A DNA stretch of 29,939 nucleotides from Gammaproteobacteria bacterium. GTDB lineage: Bacteria; Pseudomonadota; Gammaproteobacteria; Pseudomonadales; Cellvibrionaceae. The stretch is taken from NCBI GenBank assembly GCA_021151625.1, contig JAGKWY010000088.1:1-29939 (forward strand), given 5' to 3'. Under the pieces are notes generated by a model. That model made no database searches. It had not been told where the DNA came from and saw only the letters and a program-made list of their open reading frames with translations. Below, piece by piece: positions 15,671 to 23,724 of this stretch (positions are counted from its first letter, which is position 1; each line of letters starts with the position of its first letter). The position numbers and the translations under genes were made by a program.

Positions 15671-16212
15671 TGTGCACCTCCCGTTGGGGCCAGCGCGCCG
15701 GTCGATTGCCCCGGTGGTGGCGCATCGCCCAAAGAAATTTCCGGAAATAATTCTGCATCCACCAAATTAGCGGCAACCACAGCTTTAAATGAACGCACTG
15801 TGTCCATGGTGGTTACCAGGGTTTGGTAATCAGTATCTTTTTCCGAGAGGATATAAATATCTTTTTTCTGGATGCCCTTGTCTTCCAGCAGGCGTTTGGT
15901 TTCCTGCAACACGCCGGCCAGCAATTTAAAATCGTATTGGCCATCGGCGGTTTTTTCGACCCACTTTAATTTAATGCCTGCGGGATAATTCACTTCAAAT
16001 TTATCCGCGCGAATAATTAATTCCAGTTGTTGCGGTGGTTCTTCCGTCATAGGAATGCTGGAGTCAGCCATGTCCGGTAGTTTTAAATCCAATACCGTTG
16101 TGCGCGAGAGCACCATGCTCATCAACAACACCGGTACCAATATGATCATCAAGTTCATAAAGGAGGTGATGTCGAGATCCGGGTCCTCTTTAATTCGCCG
16201 TTTAATGCGCAT
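15667..16212 (-). CDS. ExbD/TolR-family paralogue lacking the conserved membrane Asp
   Basis: A 181-residue ExbD/TolR protein with a short basic N-terminus, a helix at about 15-36 and a periplasmic domain ending in a Pro/Gly-rich tail. Aligned without gaps to the neighbouring ExbD, LDITSFMNLMIILV sits on LNLVSLMDIFTILV, so N20 replaces the proton-carrying Asp. The codon AAC is one base from GAC, and no other acidic residue lies in the helix. It probably forms a heterodimer with the other ExbD inside the ExbB pentamer, giving one protonatable site per motor instead of two. Its ribosome site can be masked by a hairpin with the end of exbB. The family is firm; the consequence of the substitution is inference. 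Confidence 0.87.
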   Translation of the reverse strand: MRIKRRIKEDPDLDITSFMNLMIILVPVLLMSMVLSRTTVLDLKLPDMADSSIPMTEEPPQQLELIIRADKFEVNYPAGIKLKWVEKTADGQYDFKLLAGVLQETKRLLEDKGIQKKDIYILSEKDTDYQTLVTTMDTVRSFKAVVAANLVDAELFPEISLGDAPPPGQSTGALAPTGGAQ

Positions 16213-16215
16213 GAG

Positions 16216-16250
16216 ATTGAACCTCGCTCTTACAATTCAACAGGTTCAAT
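16216..16250 (-). promoter_or_regulatory. Hairpin masking the ribosome site of the Asn-type exbD
   Basis: ATTGAACCT (16216-16224) and AGGTTCAAT (16242-16250) form a perfect 9-bp inverted repeat. In minus-strand RNA one arm is within the last codons of exbB and the other contains the GAGG ribosome site before the exbD ATG. Ribosomes finishing exbB would open it, a typical design for translational coupling and fixed subunit ratios. Confidence 0.55.
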
Positions 16251-16772
16251 CGGTGGAATTGCCGCTACCAGACCAAACGCCGTGGTGTTCATCGCAACCG
16301 CAATCGACGATGACAGCAGAGCAGCTTTTTCTGCCGGGTCTGCACTAGCTACAGCGGTAAACGCCTGAATCAAACCGATAATGGTACCCAACAAACCCAA
16401 CAGGGTGGCAATATTCGCGAGGGTAGCGAGATAGGCAGTGCGCTTTTCCAAACGCGGCATGGCTTCCATAACACCTTCTTCCATTGCCAATTCAATATCA
16501 TCGCGACGTGGCGATTGCGCCATGCGCGCAATACCAGCAGCAATAATTCGCGCGATAGGTGCATCGCTGGATTTACCAACGTTCAGCACACCGTTGTAAT
16601 CCTTTTTTTGCAACAGTGGCAAAATGCGATCAAAGGCCTGGCGATTGGAACTTTTCGCCGACATCAACACCAGCCAGCGCTCAATCGCAATAGCAATTCC
16701 AACCACCAGTACAACAGCGATGGGGTACATGAAGGCGCCGCCTTCTTGGAAAAAACGAATCAGAGAATCCAT
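16230..16772 (-). CDS. exbB: MotA/TolQ/ExbB proton-channel family protein (short form)
   Basis: Inner-membrane stator protein that would carry protons with the two ExbD partners. It has a first helix near residues 13-33, a cytoplasmic domain, a second helix (TAYLATLANIATLLGLLGTIIGLI, about 112-135) and a third starting at about 154 with VAMNTTAFGLVAAIP, the signature of the family. The ATG at 16772 has GAGG 9 bases upstream and is preferred to an in-frame GTG at 16787, giving 180 residues. The protein stops ten residues after the AIP motif's start, in PPIEPVEL, so the third helix appears cut short and the usual cytoplasmic tail is missing. Only 17 bases separate it from the next gene. The family is firm. 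Confidence 0.88.
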   Translation of the reverse strand: MDSLIRFFQEGGAFMYPIAVVLVVGIAIAIERWLVLMSAKSSNRQAFDRILPLLQKKDYNGVLNVGKSSDAPIARIIAAGIARMAQSPRRDDIELAMEEGVMEAMPRLEKRTAYLATLANIATLLGLLGTIIGLIQAFTAVASADPAEKAALLSSSIAVAMNTTAFGLVAAIPPIEPVEL

Positions 16773-16826
16773 AACCTTAAGCCTCACAATAAAAATGTTT
16801 TAAGTTGTAATCAGTTGCTGCGGAAA

Positions 16827-17225
16827 TTACTCAGCGGCTGCATCGTCCCACTCGCCCGCTGCTTCCAGGCTGCGCTGCATTTCATCGCGCTCCACGTGGC
16901 CGAACACAGCCTCTTGCTGGCTGCTGAGCATTTCCATTTCCAAATCCGGGCTGGTGGGCGACTGCCAGGGAAGGATATACATCACCCGCGGTTGCTCCTG
17001 GTTGCCCGTTACCGTTGTGCGCAAATTGATATTGGCTTCACGCACCATTTTTTTTCCGCCGCTATTTGCTGGCGCAGCGTTATTTTCTCCTGCTGTTGCC
17101 GGCACGCTAGCTGCTGGAACGTCTGCAGTCGGTTCTTGCAAGTCGCTCGTTTGCGCCTGTGCAAGCATCGGCAAACTGACAATAATCGACACAAAGCAAC
17201 AGACTTGGGCAAATAATTTACTCAT
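16827..17225 (-). CDS. Small secreted protein of the motor operon, function unknown
   Basis: A 132-residue protein from the ATG at 17225, which lies just inside the end of the upstream TPR lipoprotein gene (8-base overlap). A TTG at 17240 is a poorer start. It has a signal peptide (SKLFAQVCCFVSIIVSLPMLAQA) and a mature part of about 110 residues: a low-complexity region, then a compact segment around VMYILPWQSP, and an acidic helical C-terminus with ERDEMQRSLEAAGEWDDAAAE. I do not recognise a family. Its position between the TPR proteins and ExbB suggests a periplasmic accessory subunit. Alternatives such as an assembly chaperone cannot be tested here. Confidence 0.75.
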   Translation of the reverse strand: MSKLFAQVCCFVSIIVSLPMLAQAQTSDLQEPTADVPAASVPATAGENNAAPANSGGKKMVREANINLRTTVTGNQEQPRVMYILPWQSPTSPDLEMEMLSSQQEAVFGHVERDEMQRSLEAAGEWDDAAAE

Positions 17226-18006
17226 CGCTAGCCTCTTCAACTACTTCACTAGACTCTTTAACTGCTTCACTAGTCGCGTCAGCTTCAGTAGCTGCCGCAC
17301 TATTTTCTGTGACAGGTGTTGCTTTTGGTTTGGGCGCAATGCCCAAACGTCGCTGCAAATCCGCGATCCAGCCGGTTACTTGTTTATCGCCATCACCGCG
17401 CAATTGCTGGTAAGCCTCAAAGTGCGCGAGGGCTTCGGCGTTTTTGCCGAAATACAAATCATAAAGTATGCCGATATTGCGATGACTCTCAGCATGGAAG
17501 GGCCAGACACTCAGGGCCTTTTTATAATTGCTCTCTGCATCACTAAAACGCCCCTGTTCACGCTGCAAAATAGCTAATTGGTTGTAGGCATCCAGGTTGG
17601 TGTGGTTGGCAGTGATTGCATCGGTAAAGGCCTGCTCCGCACGTTTATCTTCCTTTTGCGCGCGGTAGACCAATCCCAAATTCAAATAAGCACCAGACAA
17701 CTTATTATTTTGCGCCACCAATTGTTGCAATAAGGTTTCCGCCTGCTGCCATTGTTTGTTGCGCATAGCGCGCGTGGCATTGGCAAATTGCTGCGTTGCA
17801 GCACTGCTAATTGATGGCTTGTTTTGCAAATAGGGATTGGGGGTAACCGGGCCAGCGGGCAGGATAGATGCACCCGCAGGGGCAACTGCCACAGGTTCAT
17901 CGGCGGCGGATTTTTTGTCAGCCGATTTTTTGGGCGCCGACGACGAGCAGGCCTGCAGCACAAGCACGGCAACCAACAATAGCCAATAGCGTTTAGTGAA
18001 TATCAT
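17218..18006 (-). CDS. TPR lipoprotein of the motor operon
   Basis: A 262-residue protein with a lipobox LQAC at 17-20 and Ser at +2, consistent with outer-membrane sorting. A disordered Ala/Lys/Pro segment follows, then about four tetratricopeptide repeats (roughly 70-205), including GAYLNLGLVYRAQKEDKRAEQAFTDAI and LDAYNQLAILQREQGRFSDAESNYKKAL. A low-complexity acidic Ala/Glu tail ends the protein. TPR lipoproteins act as scaffolds for protein complexes. In Myxococcus the comparable gliding-machine component is AglT/GltE, which is also a TPR protein; equivalence here is only suggested. It overlaps the preceding 969-residue gene by 14 bases and the next gene by 8. Confidence 0.87.
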   Translation of the reverse strand: MIFTKRYWLLLVAVLVLQACSSSAPKKSADKKSAADEPVAVAPAGASILPAGPVTPNPYLQNKPSISSAATQQFANATRAMRNKQWQQAETLLQQLVAQNNKLSGAYLNLGLVYRAQKEDKRAEQAFTDAITANHTNLDAYNQLAILQREQGRFSDAESNYKKALSVWPFHAESHRNIGILYDLYFGKNAEALAHFEAYQQLRGDGDKQVTGWIADLQRRLGIAPKPKATPVTENSAAATEADATSEAVKESSEVVEEASDE

Positions 18007-20902
18007 CGCTCACCTCCAAACGCATTTCGGTTTTGTTGTAACGGCCAGGCAATAGTTTAGCGAGCGCATCGAAACTGCGTTTTACGCCGGCATCGTAAGT
18101 GCCCTTCCAACTGCGTTGTGCATTGGCCTGATGGATTTCAATCGCCTTTTCCTCAAATGGATAGGCCTGTTCCTCCAGCAAAATCTCATACTGTTCCAGT
18201 GCCAGCTCATCCAGGTCTTTGGGTCGCTGTGAGTTCATCAGGTCACGACTTAATTGCGCATAAACTTCGCCAATTTTAAAACTCGCTTCGGTAGTAAATT
18301 CACTCACACCATAACCGAGGATTTGCTCCTGGGCCTTAATTGCTTTTTCCATAGCCGCGCGCTTGCGCTGCAAGCTTGCTTTTAACGGAAGGCTCAAGGA
18401 GATGCGCGCAAACTCATCGTAACTGGCTTGGGAAATTTCGGTCTGTGCACTCGCCGCCAAATAGGTTGAGCGATCAGATTTTTCACTGCCCGCGCGGTTG
18501 TGGGTGTTCACAATATTCTGCAACCAGTAATTGCGCTTCTCACGATTGGCCGATGCTTTATACAATTCAGTCAATTTGAATTGCGCTTCCAAATTATTCG
18601 CCAATGGGCGCGGATACTGGGTGGCGTAGCGTTGATATTGTTCGATGGCCTGCGACAGCTTGCCCGACTTTTCATACAACTCCGCACCCATATAGAGCGA
18701 CTGGCGTTTTACATCTGGATCAGTACTGGTGCGCTCCATCACTACCAACTCATCGGCTGCCTGTTGCCATTTATTTTGGTTTTGATAAATCAACACCATC
18801 TTGGCAGGCAGGGTTGCTGCCAATGCATGCTGCGGATATTTTTTGCGGAAAGAGCTGTACACATTTTCTGCCTGGGTCCACTTTTCCTGATCCATTAAAT
18901 ACACACCGGCATCGTACTGGGCTTTGATCGCCACTTCAGTATCAGGCGTAACTTGTGTAATACGCAGCAATTGCGCAATCGCTGCATCCTTATCGCCAAA
19001 CTCGAGGCTGGCTTCTGCCTGGCGATAAATACTGGCCGCAATTCGCTCGCGCACTTGTTGCGCACTCGGCGCCCCTGGTGTTTTGCCATAGGCAGGCAAT
19101 AAATTTAATACCTGCGCATAAGCCTGTTCAGCGGCTGCATATTCTTTGGTTTCAAAACGGCTGTGCCCCAGAATTAACCAACTGGTAAATTGCAGTGAGC
19201 CCTCCGCCGGTGGTTGCCAGGCAATCACGCGCTCGGCAATATTTTTTGCATCCACGTAGCGATTTTGTTGCAGTAAATCATTCGCCGCTTCCGCCAGCAC
19301 TACCACTGCGCGCGGATCATTTTTATAGACATCGGCAAAGTTCAAGGCATTTTGTATTTTGCGATTCTGCCATTCGCCCAGGCGATTATCTGGCAGGCTA
19401 CGCGCCGATTGAATTAATTGCTGCGGAATTAAAATGGCCGCGTAACCGGCATCGGCACCGCGCAATTGATCCGTATAACCATAAGCGACCTGTTCATAAG
19501 CTTCCATGGCAGGAATTAAATCGCCCGATTCATTCAAACATTCCGCCAACAAAAACGTCATCTCTGCAACCTGTGCATCCTTGGCAAAAGTTTGCACAAA
19601 TTCACGATACCACTTTGCAGCGCGCGCAAAAGCTGCCGTGGATTCAGATTTATTTGCTGCTTTTAAACTCTGCGCCTGGGCGTGCTCGTATTGCGCCAGC
19701 TCTTGTAAGGATTGATGCAAATAGGCGAGCGCATTATCGCCAATAGCACCTTTGCGCTGCGTCCAGAAATTACTGCTAATGCCATAGCGCTCTACAAATT
19801 CCTGCTTGGCAGGCAAGATCAAACTGGGGAAATCACCCTGCTGGTAAACATCAATCGCTTTAATACTAAAGCTGGGGGCGAAATCTGAATCGGGATTATG
19901 CTGTACAAAATGTTGGTAGGTTTCGGCACTGTCGGTAAAACGTTTTTGTTCCAGATACAACTGGCCGAGCTGCTGATAAAGCAAATATTCGTAAGCGCGT
20001 GGGCTACCCAATTCAAGTTGCAATTCACTAATAGATTTAGCACCCTCAAGATAGGACAACGACAAGCCCATCACACGCAAGGTATCTTTTACCAGGTTGG
20101 CTTTGGATGCCCCAATATCGGTTAATGTTGCGTCCACATCCTGCGGGCTGGTCGCATGGCCAATTAATTGATCCAGAACACCCGCAAAAGATTTCAATGC
20201 AAGGTCGTAATCACCGCGTTTAAATTGTGCCCAGCCTTTCATATAGAGCGCATTTTGTTGCAGCTCAGGATTATTACCTTTCACTACGGCATCGTAATTT
20301 CGTTCGGCAGCGGCGTAGTCACCATCGGCAAAAGATTTTTCCGCGCGACGAAATTGTGTCTCCGCCATAAAAGGCGAATCTGGATTGGTTTGCGCCAATT
20401 GATCGAGAATTGTCGAGGCTTCTTCAGTGCGTCCATCGAGCGACATGGCCTTGGCCAGTTTGTAGCGCAGCTGATCCGCCTGAATGCCTTTAGCAGGAGC
20501 AGTTGTTGCGCCCTGCATTTTTAACAATTCGTTGTAGAGCGCGATTGGCTTGTCGTATTGGCGACGTGCATCTGTTGCATCCAGCTGCGCTTTTTCACTG
20601 CGCGCCATTTCCAGGTCGGCAATGCGCACCATGATTTGCTGGCGCAATGCCGGCTCTTCGGCAGCAGCCAGCGCGCGCTGATAACTCTGCTCAATGCGCG
20701 CCATATCCAATACTTCCACTTTGGTTTTGGCATTGGGAATTTTTGCATCAGGCAAGTCCGCCAGGGTTTTACCTCGCCCATCATCGCCAATGCCAAAAGT
20801 ACCGCAGCCTTGCAATTGAAAACTGCCAGCAATAATTAACGCCAGCAAGGTCAATTTTGTTGCGCGGCGCGACTGCGTTGATTTTTTAGTGAGGAATATC
20901 AT
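17993..20902 (-). CDS. Large TPR-repeat lipoprotein of the motor operon
   Basis: A 969-residue protein with a basic N-terminus and a lipobox LQGC at 30-33, so it is lipid-anchored. Nearly all of the rest is helical TPR-like repeat. Good units lie at about 170-240 (FMAETQFRRAEKSFADGDYAAAERNYDAVV, NALYMKGWAQFKRGDYDLALKSF), 305-335, 450-475, 570-610 and 660-780. It overlaps the previous gene by four bases (ATGA), so the two are co-translated. A protein of this size could span much of the periplasm and resembles in kind the very large TPR protein of the myxobacterial Glt system (GltD/AgnA). That comparison is by architecture only. It was not possible to assign a specific partner. Confidence 0.88.
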   Translation of the reverse strand: MIFLTKKSTQSRRATKLTLLALIIAGSFQLQGCGTFGIGDDGRGKTLADLPDAKIPNAKTKVEVLDMARIEQSYQRALAAAEEPALRQQIMVRIADLEMARSEKAQLDATDARRQYDKPIALYNELLKMQGATTAPAKGIQADQLRYKLAKAMSLDGRTEEASTILDQLAQTNPDSPFMAETQFRRAEKSFADGDYAAAERNYDAVVKGNNPELQQNALYMKGWAQFKRGDYDLALKSFAGVLDQLIGHATSPQDVDATLTDIGASKANLVKDTLRVMGLSLSYLEGAKSISELQLELGSPRAYEYLLYQQLGQLYLEQKRFTDSAETYQHFVQHNPDSDFAPSFSIKAIDVYQQGDFPSLILPAKQEFVERYGISSNFWTQRKGAIGDNALAYLHQSLQELAQYEHAQAQSLKAANKSESTAAFARAAKWYREFVQTFAKDAQVAEMTFLLAECLNESGDLIPAMEAYEQVAYGYTDQLRGADAGYAAILIPQQLIQSARSLPDNRLGEWQNRKIQNALNFADVYKNDPRAVVVLAEAANDLLQQNRYVDAKNIAERVIAWQPPAEGSLQFTSWLILGHSRFETKEYAAAEQAYAQVLNLLPAYGKTPGAPSAQQVRERIAASIYRQAEASLEFGDKDAAIAQLLRITQVTPDTEVAIKAQYDAGVYLMDQEKWTQAENVYSSFRKKYPQHALAATLPAKMVLIYQNQNKWQQAADELVVMERTSTDPDVKRQSLYMGAELYEKSGKLSQAIEQYQRYATQYPRPLANNLEAQFKLTELYKASANREKRNYWLQNIVNTHNRAGSEKSDRSTYLAASAQTEISQASYDEFARISLSLPLKASLQRKRAAMEKAIKAQEQILGYGVSEFTTEASFKIGEVYAQLSRDLMNSQRPKDLDELALEQYEILLEEQAYPFEEKAIEIHQANAQRSWKGTYDAGVKRSFDALAKLLPGRYNKTEMRLEVSDDIH

Positions 20903-22860
20903 TCAGGTTGCTTCCTCAATTCGGCATCATACAAACGCGCGACTGCGAGATGTGCTTGCGCCAGATAATTGTTCAAACGTTTTTCATGGTTGGCTAGCTG
21001 CGCATCTACCTGTGCACGCAAGCTGGCACTCTGCTGGTCAATTAATTGTTCAGTGTGCTGCAAATTACTATTTACATCCTTGCGCTGCACATCCAGGCGC
21101 GCCAGCACCGGTTGGATATCCATACTGGTGAGCGTAACTTCTTCAATCCGCTGACGTGTCGCCGAAATATTGGCCAGAGCATCGTCAATCGTTTTTAATT
21201 CCGCTTGTTGTTCCGCCATGCGCTCTGGAAATGCCTGCGCCGCGCGCCAGAGCAAAATACCTTTAAACATCTTCAGGCGTGTTTCAACATCTGTGGTGTT
21301 TTGCCCTGCCGCCTGCATTTGCTGGATAGTTTTTTCGCCGCGTTCGATTCGCTGGTAAAGTTCACGCGTTTCTTCATCCGCAAGCTCGATATAATTTTCC
21401 GCACTGGAAATGGTTTGCACGCGTGCAGCAAGTTGGTCGCGTTCCGCTGTTAAGGCCTGTTGTTTATTGGCTAATAATTGCTGCGCACTTTGCTGTTCAT
21501 GGCGACTGCGGCTGGCTTGCTTTTCCAACAGCAATTCACGATAGGCATCCAGCTTAGGCTGCCACTGCAGCAATAATTTTTGTATACGCAGCAGATCGCG
21601 CAAATCCAGCACTGAAGTTTGAAAAGAATTTTTGGCAAACAATTCATTCAGGTAAGCCGAGCGGGTTTTGATCACACTGGTTTTATCCAGTTTGAGCCAG
21701 TTTTGGCCGTCATCGGTTATCACTGCTGTGGGTGCACCTTCCGCAGTGCCATCGCCGCGCAGGATTTTTTTTGCCTCTTTATCAGAAAAAGCTTCGCTGC
21801 CCACCAGGGTTAACAACTCACCTTGCGTAAGGGTTGAACGCATCTCGCGAATTAATTGTATTTCACGTGCAAGCAATTCTTCGGCGGTGTGATATTCCTT
21901 AACCGCTTCACCCTGGGCATCGAGTTTTTCATAGGCATAAGGAATAGCAAGCAGCGACTCCTGTACAGCCGGTTGCATTAAGCTGCGCTGGCGCAACACC
22001 TGCCAGGGCTTGAGCGCAACGGCGTATTCTTCTTGCGCAACGGCAGCCCAGCCGTAACCAAGCAGCGCCTGATTAGCGAGCGGCCCATCCAAACGTACCT
22101 TGGTAAATTCACGAATAGCCGCGCGATATTTTTTTTCCGCCAGAAATGAATAGCCGAGCGCAGTGTAAGCTTTGTCTTGCAGTGCCCACTCTTCCCGCTG
22201 ACGGGAAGGATTGTCGGATATGTCTATATCAGCCAGCTCCTCAAAAAACTCCTGCGCACTTTTGAAATTGCCAGCGCGCGCGTGAGCTGCGCCCAGGTTG
22301 TAAAGCGCATAGGGATTCCAGCTACGCAACTCATCGAGATCTTCCGGTTTAACCTCGGCAAAATTATTGTTGCGAATACGGATATTAAATTGCAGCGCCT
22401 GCAGCTGCGCGCGCAGTGAGGGTTTAAAGTTTTCGCTAACTCGCGCAAAACTTTGTTCCGCTGCTGCCTGATCGCCGCGAATGTAATGCAGTTTGCCCAG
22501 ATAAAACCAGGCGGCATCGCGCACATGTTGGGGGCGACGCTCATCTTGCAAGATATTGGTAAATACACTTTCCGCATGATGCTGCATGCCAAACGCGAGG
22601 CTGATGCCGCCGGCAATTAATTCCGGGTTATCGCTATGGCCCTGAATGCCATCGCGCGTGTCAGCCACCATGAGCTCAGAAAGCGCGGGAATATAATCCT
22701 GTTGGTAGTAGTGGTAGAGCGCCACACCGTAACGCAAATCCGCCACTGAGGTTTTCATTTTTTCCTTCGCTTGCGCGCCGGGAAAAAAGGCGATGCTCGC
22801 CAGTGCAAGCACGAGCGATGTGTGCCGGAAAGGCGCGCCGGCACGCATTACATTTGCCAT
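20899..22860 (-). CDS. Periplasmic TPR / coiled-coil protein of the motor operon
   Basis: A 653-residue exported protein with a signal peptide ending near GAQA-KE. The N-terminal half (about 40-330) is TPR-like helical repeat, with AAWFYLGKLHYIRGDQAAAEQSFARVSE and NPYALYNLGAAHARAGNFKSAQEFFEELA as clear units. The C-terminal part (about 430-650) is rich in Gln, Glu and Arg heptads and should form long coiled coils. Two starts are possible: the ATG at 22860, and an ATG at 22848 that overlaps the upstream stop codon as TAATG and suits termination-reinitiation. The signal peptide fits either. It probably forms an elongated periplasmic strut of the machine. No enzymatic motif is visible. Confidence 0.85.
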   Translation of the reverse strand: MANVMRAGAPFRHTSLVLALASIAFFPGAQAKEKMKTSVADLRYGVALYHYYQQDYIPALSELMVADTRDGIQGHSDNPELIAGGISLAFGMQHHAESVFTNILQDERRPQHVRDAAWFYLGKLHYIRGDQAAAEQSFARVSENFKPSLRAQLQALQFNIRIRNNNFAEVKPEDLDELRSWNPYALYNLGAAHARAGNFKSAQEFFEELADIDISDNPSRQREEWALQDKAYTALGYSFLAEKKYRAAIREFTKVRLDGPLANQALLGYGWAAVAQEEYAVALKPWQVLRQRSLMQPAVQESLLAIPYAYEKLDAQGEAVKEYHTAEELLAREIQLIREMRSTLTQGELLTLVGSEAFSDKEAKKILRGDGTAEGAPTAVITDDGQNWLKLDKTSVIKTRSAYLNELFAKNSFQTSVLDLRDLLRIQKLLLQWQPKLDAYRELLLEKQASRSRHEQQSAQQLLANKQQALTAERDQLAARVQTISSAENYIELADEETRELYQRIERGEKTIQQMQAAGQNTTDVETRLKMFKGILLWRAAQAFPERMAEQQAELKTIDDALANISATRQRIEEVTLTSMDIQPVLARLDVQRKDVNSNLQHTEQLIDQQSASLRAQVDAQLANHEKRLNNYLAQAHLAVARLYDAELRKQPE

Positions 22861-23378
22861 TGCTTGATAGTAAATTCCGGTTGCAACTGCGCCGTAGAAT
22901 CCACTATACGCAATTCCAGCACCACCGGGTCCTGCGCTTTGCTAATCACCAGCTTGGCGCCACGCTTGTAATCTTTTTGCGGACCACGCCCAGTGAAAAA
23001 AGCGCTGATTTCATGCTCGCCAGTTTTTAAATTGCCGACATACAAACGCTGTACGCCACCGCGAAACAGGGCTTTGGTTTGTTTATCGCTGTAGAGTTCA
23101 CTCGCCACCAATTGGCCATCAATTTCCAGTTTGATTGCGTCCAGGTTAAAGAATGTGCCCAAATCCATGGAGACATAAACTGCTACCTGGGTACTGGCAG
23201 GGTAGAGCAGTTCTTCTTCCAGAATTAATAGATCGCGATTAAGGGTAAGCACAGATTCTTTCAAGGCTTCAACATTGCCTGTTTCCTGCGCCATGGCACG
23301 CAGGGAATTAAGCAGCAAGGGGCACAACAGCGACAGCAGCACAGCCAGGCGCAACCAATAGCGCAGGGGTTGAATCAT
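22848..23378 (-). CDS. Exported beta-rich protein, first gene of the motor operon
   Basis: A 176-residue protein from the ATG at 23378, which has GGAG about 7 bases upstream; an upstream TTG at 23390 is less likely. Its signal peptide is followed by a short helix (NVEALKESVLTLNRDLLILEEELLYP). A beta-rich domain of about 120 residues comes next, with strands such as TQVAVYVSMD, AIKLEIDGQLVA, VQRLYVGNLKTGEHEISAFFTGRG and PVVLELRIVD, reminiscent of an Ig-like or PEGA-like fold. I do not recognise a named family. It is first in the operon and translationally linked to the TPR/coiled-coil gene, so a periplasmic subunit of the same machine is the simplest reading. Confidence 0.75.
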   Translation of the reverse strand: MIQPLRYWLRLAVLLSLLCPLLLNSLRAMAQETGNVEALKESVLTLNRDLLILEEELLYPASTQVAVYVSMDLGTFFNLDAIKLEIDGQLVASELYSDKQTKALFRGGVQRLYVGNLKTGEHEISAFFTGRGPQKDYKRGAKLVISKAQDPVVLELRIVDSTAQLQPEFTIKQWQM

Positions 23379-23413
23379 GTCTCTCTCCAAGTGTTATTTC
23401 AGCTGATTTTTCT

Positions 23414-23441
23414 ATCACACCGGGATTTCAGCAGGTGTGAT
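23414..23441. repeat. Inverted repeat in the leader of the motor operon
   Basis: ATCACACC and GGTGTGAT are perfectly complementary with a 12-base spacer, close upstream of the first gene. It may be an operator for a dimeric regulator or a leader hairpin. It is unrelated to the mannan operator pattern. Confidence 0.45.
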
Positions 23442-23688
23442 TTGCTAGGCTCAAGCCGGGATTTTTTAGTCAGCGCGCCTCTTGCCGATATTGGTATTTG
23501 GCACTCACAGCCCTCGTGAATAAATCATTCTAGAAGCCAATCCGGACTTTGGATGTGACTTTGAGCACAGTTGATCTGGCGCTTGAGTGATTTTTTTTGA
23601 GCGATGATCAAGCCCTGCACAAAAGTGACAAGGCCGGTCAAAAAGTGAGAATTAAGGAAAGCTTAGATGGTTTTTGAAGAGGGACAAC

Positions 23689-23724
23689 TCCTTCACTATT
23701 GCAGCGCGCAAATAGCGAAGGAGA
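23689..23724 (-). terminator. Long hairpin after the polyserine lipoprotein gene
   Basis: CTCCTTCACTATT (23689-23701) pairs with AATAGCGAAGGAG (23712-23724) with one mismatch and a 10-nt loop, starting 14 bases past the lipoprotein stop codon. There is no T-run right after it on the minus strand, so it may stabilise the mRNA 3' end rather than act as an intrinsic terminator. Confidence 0.5.

Noticed and set aside
23689..23724. Mobile-element terminal repeat
   Set aside because: A single hairpin with a 10-nt loop and no transposase or second copy; a transcript-end structure is more likely.
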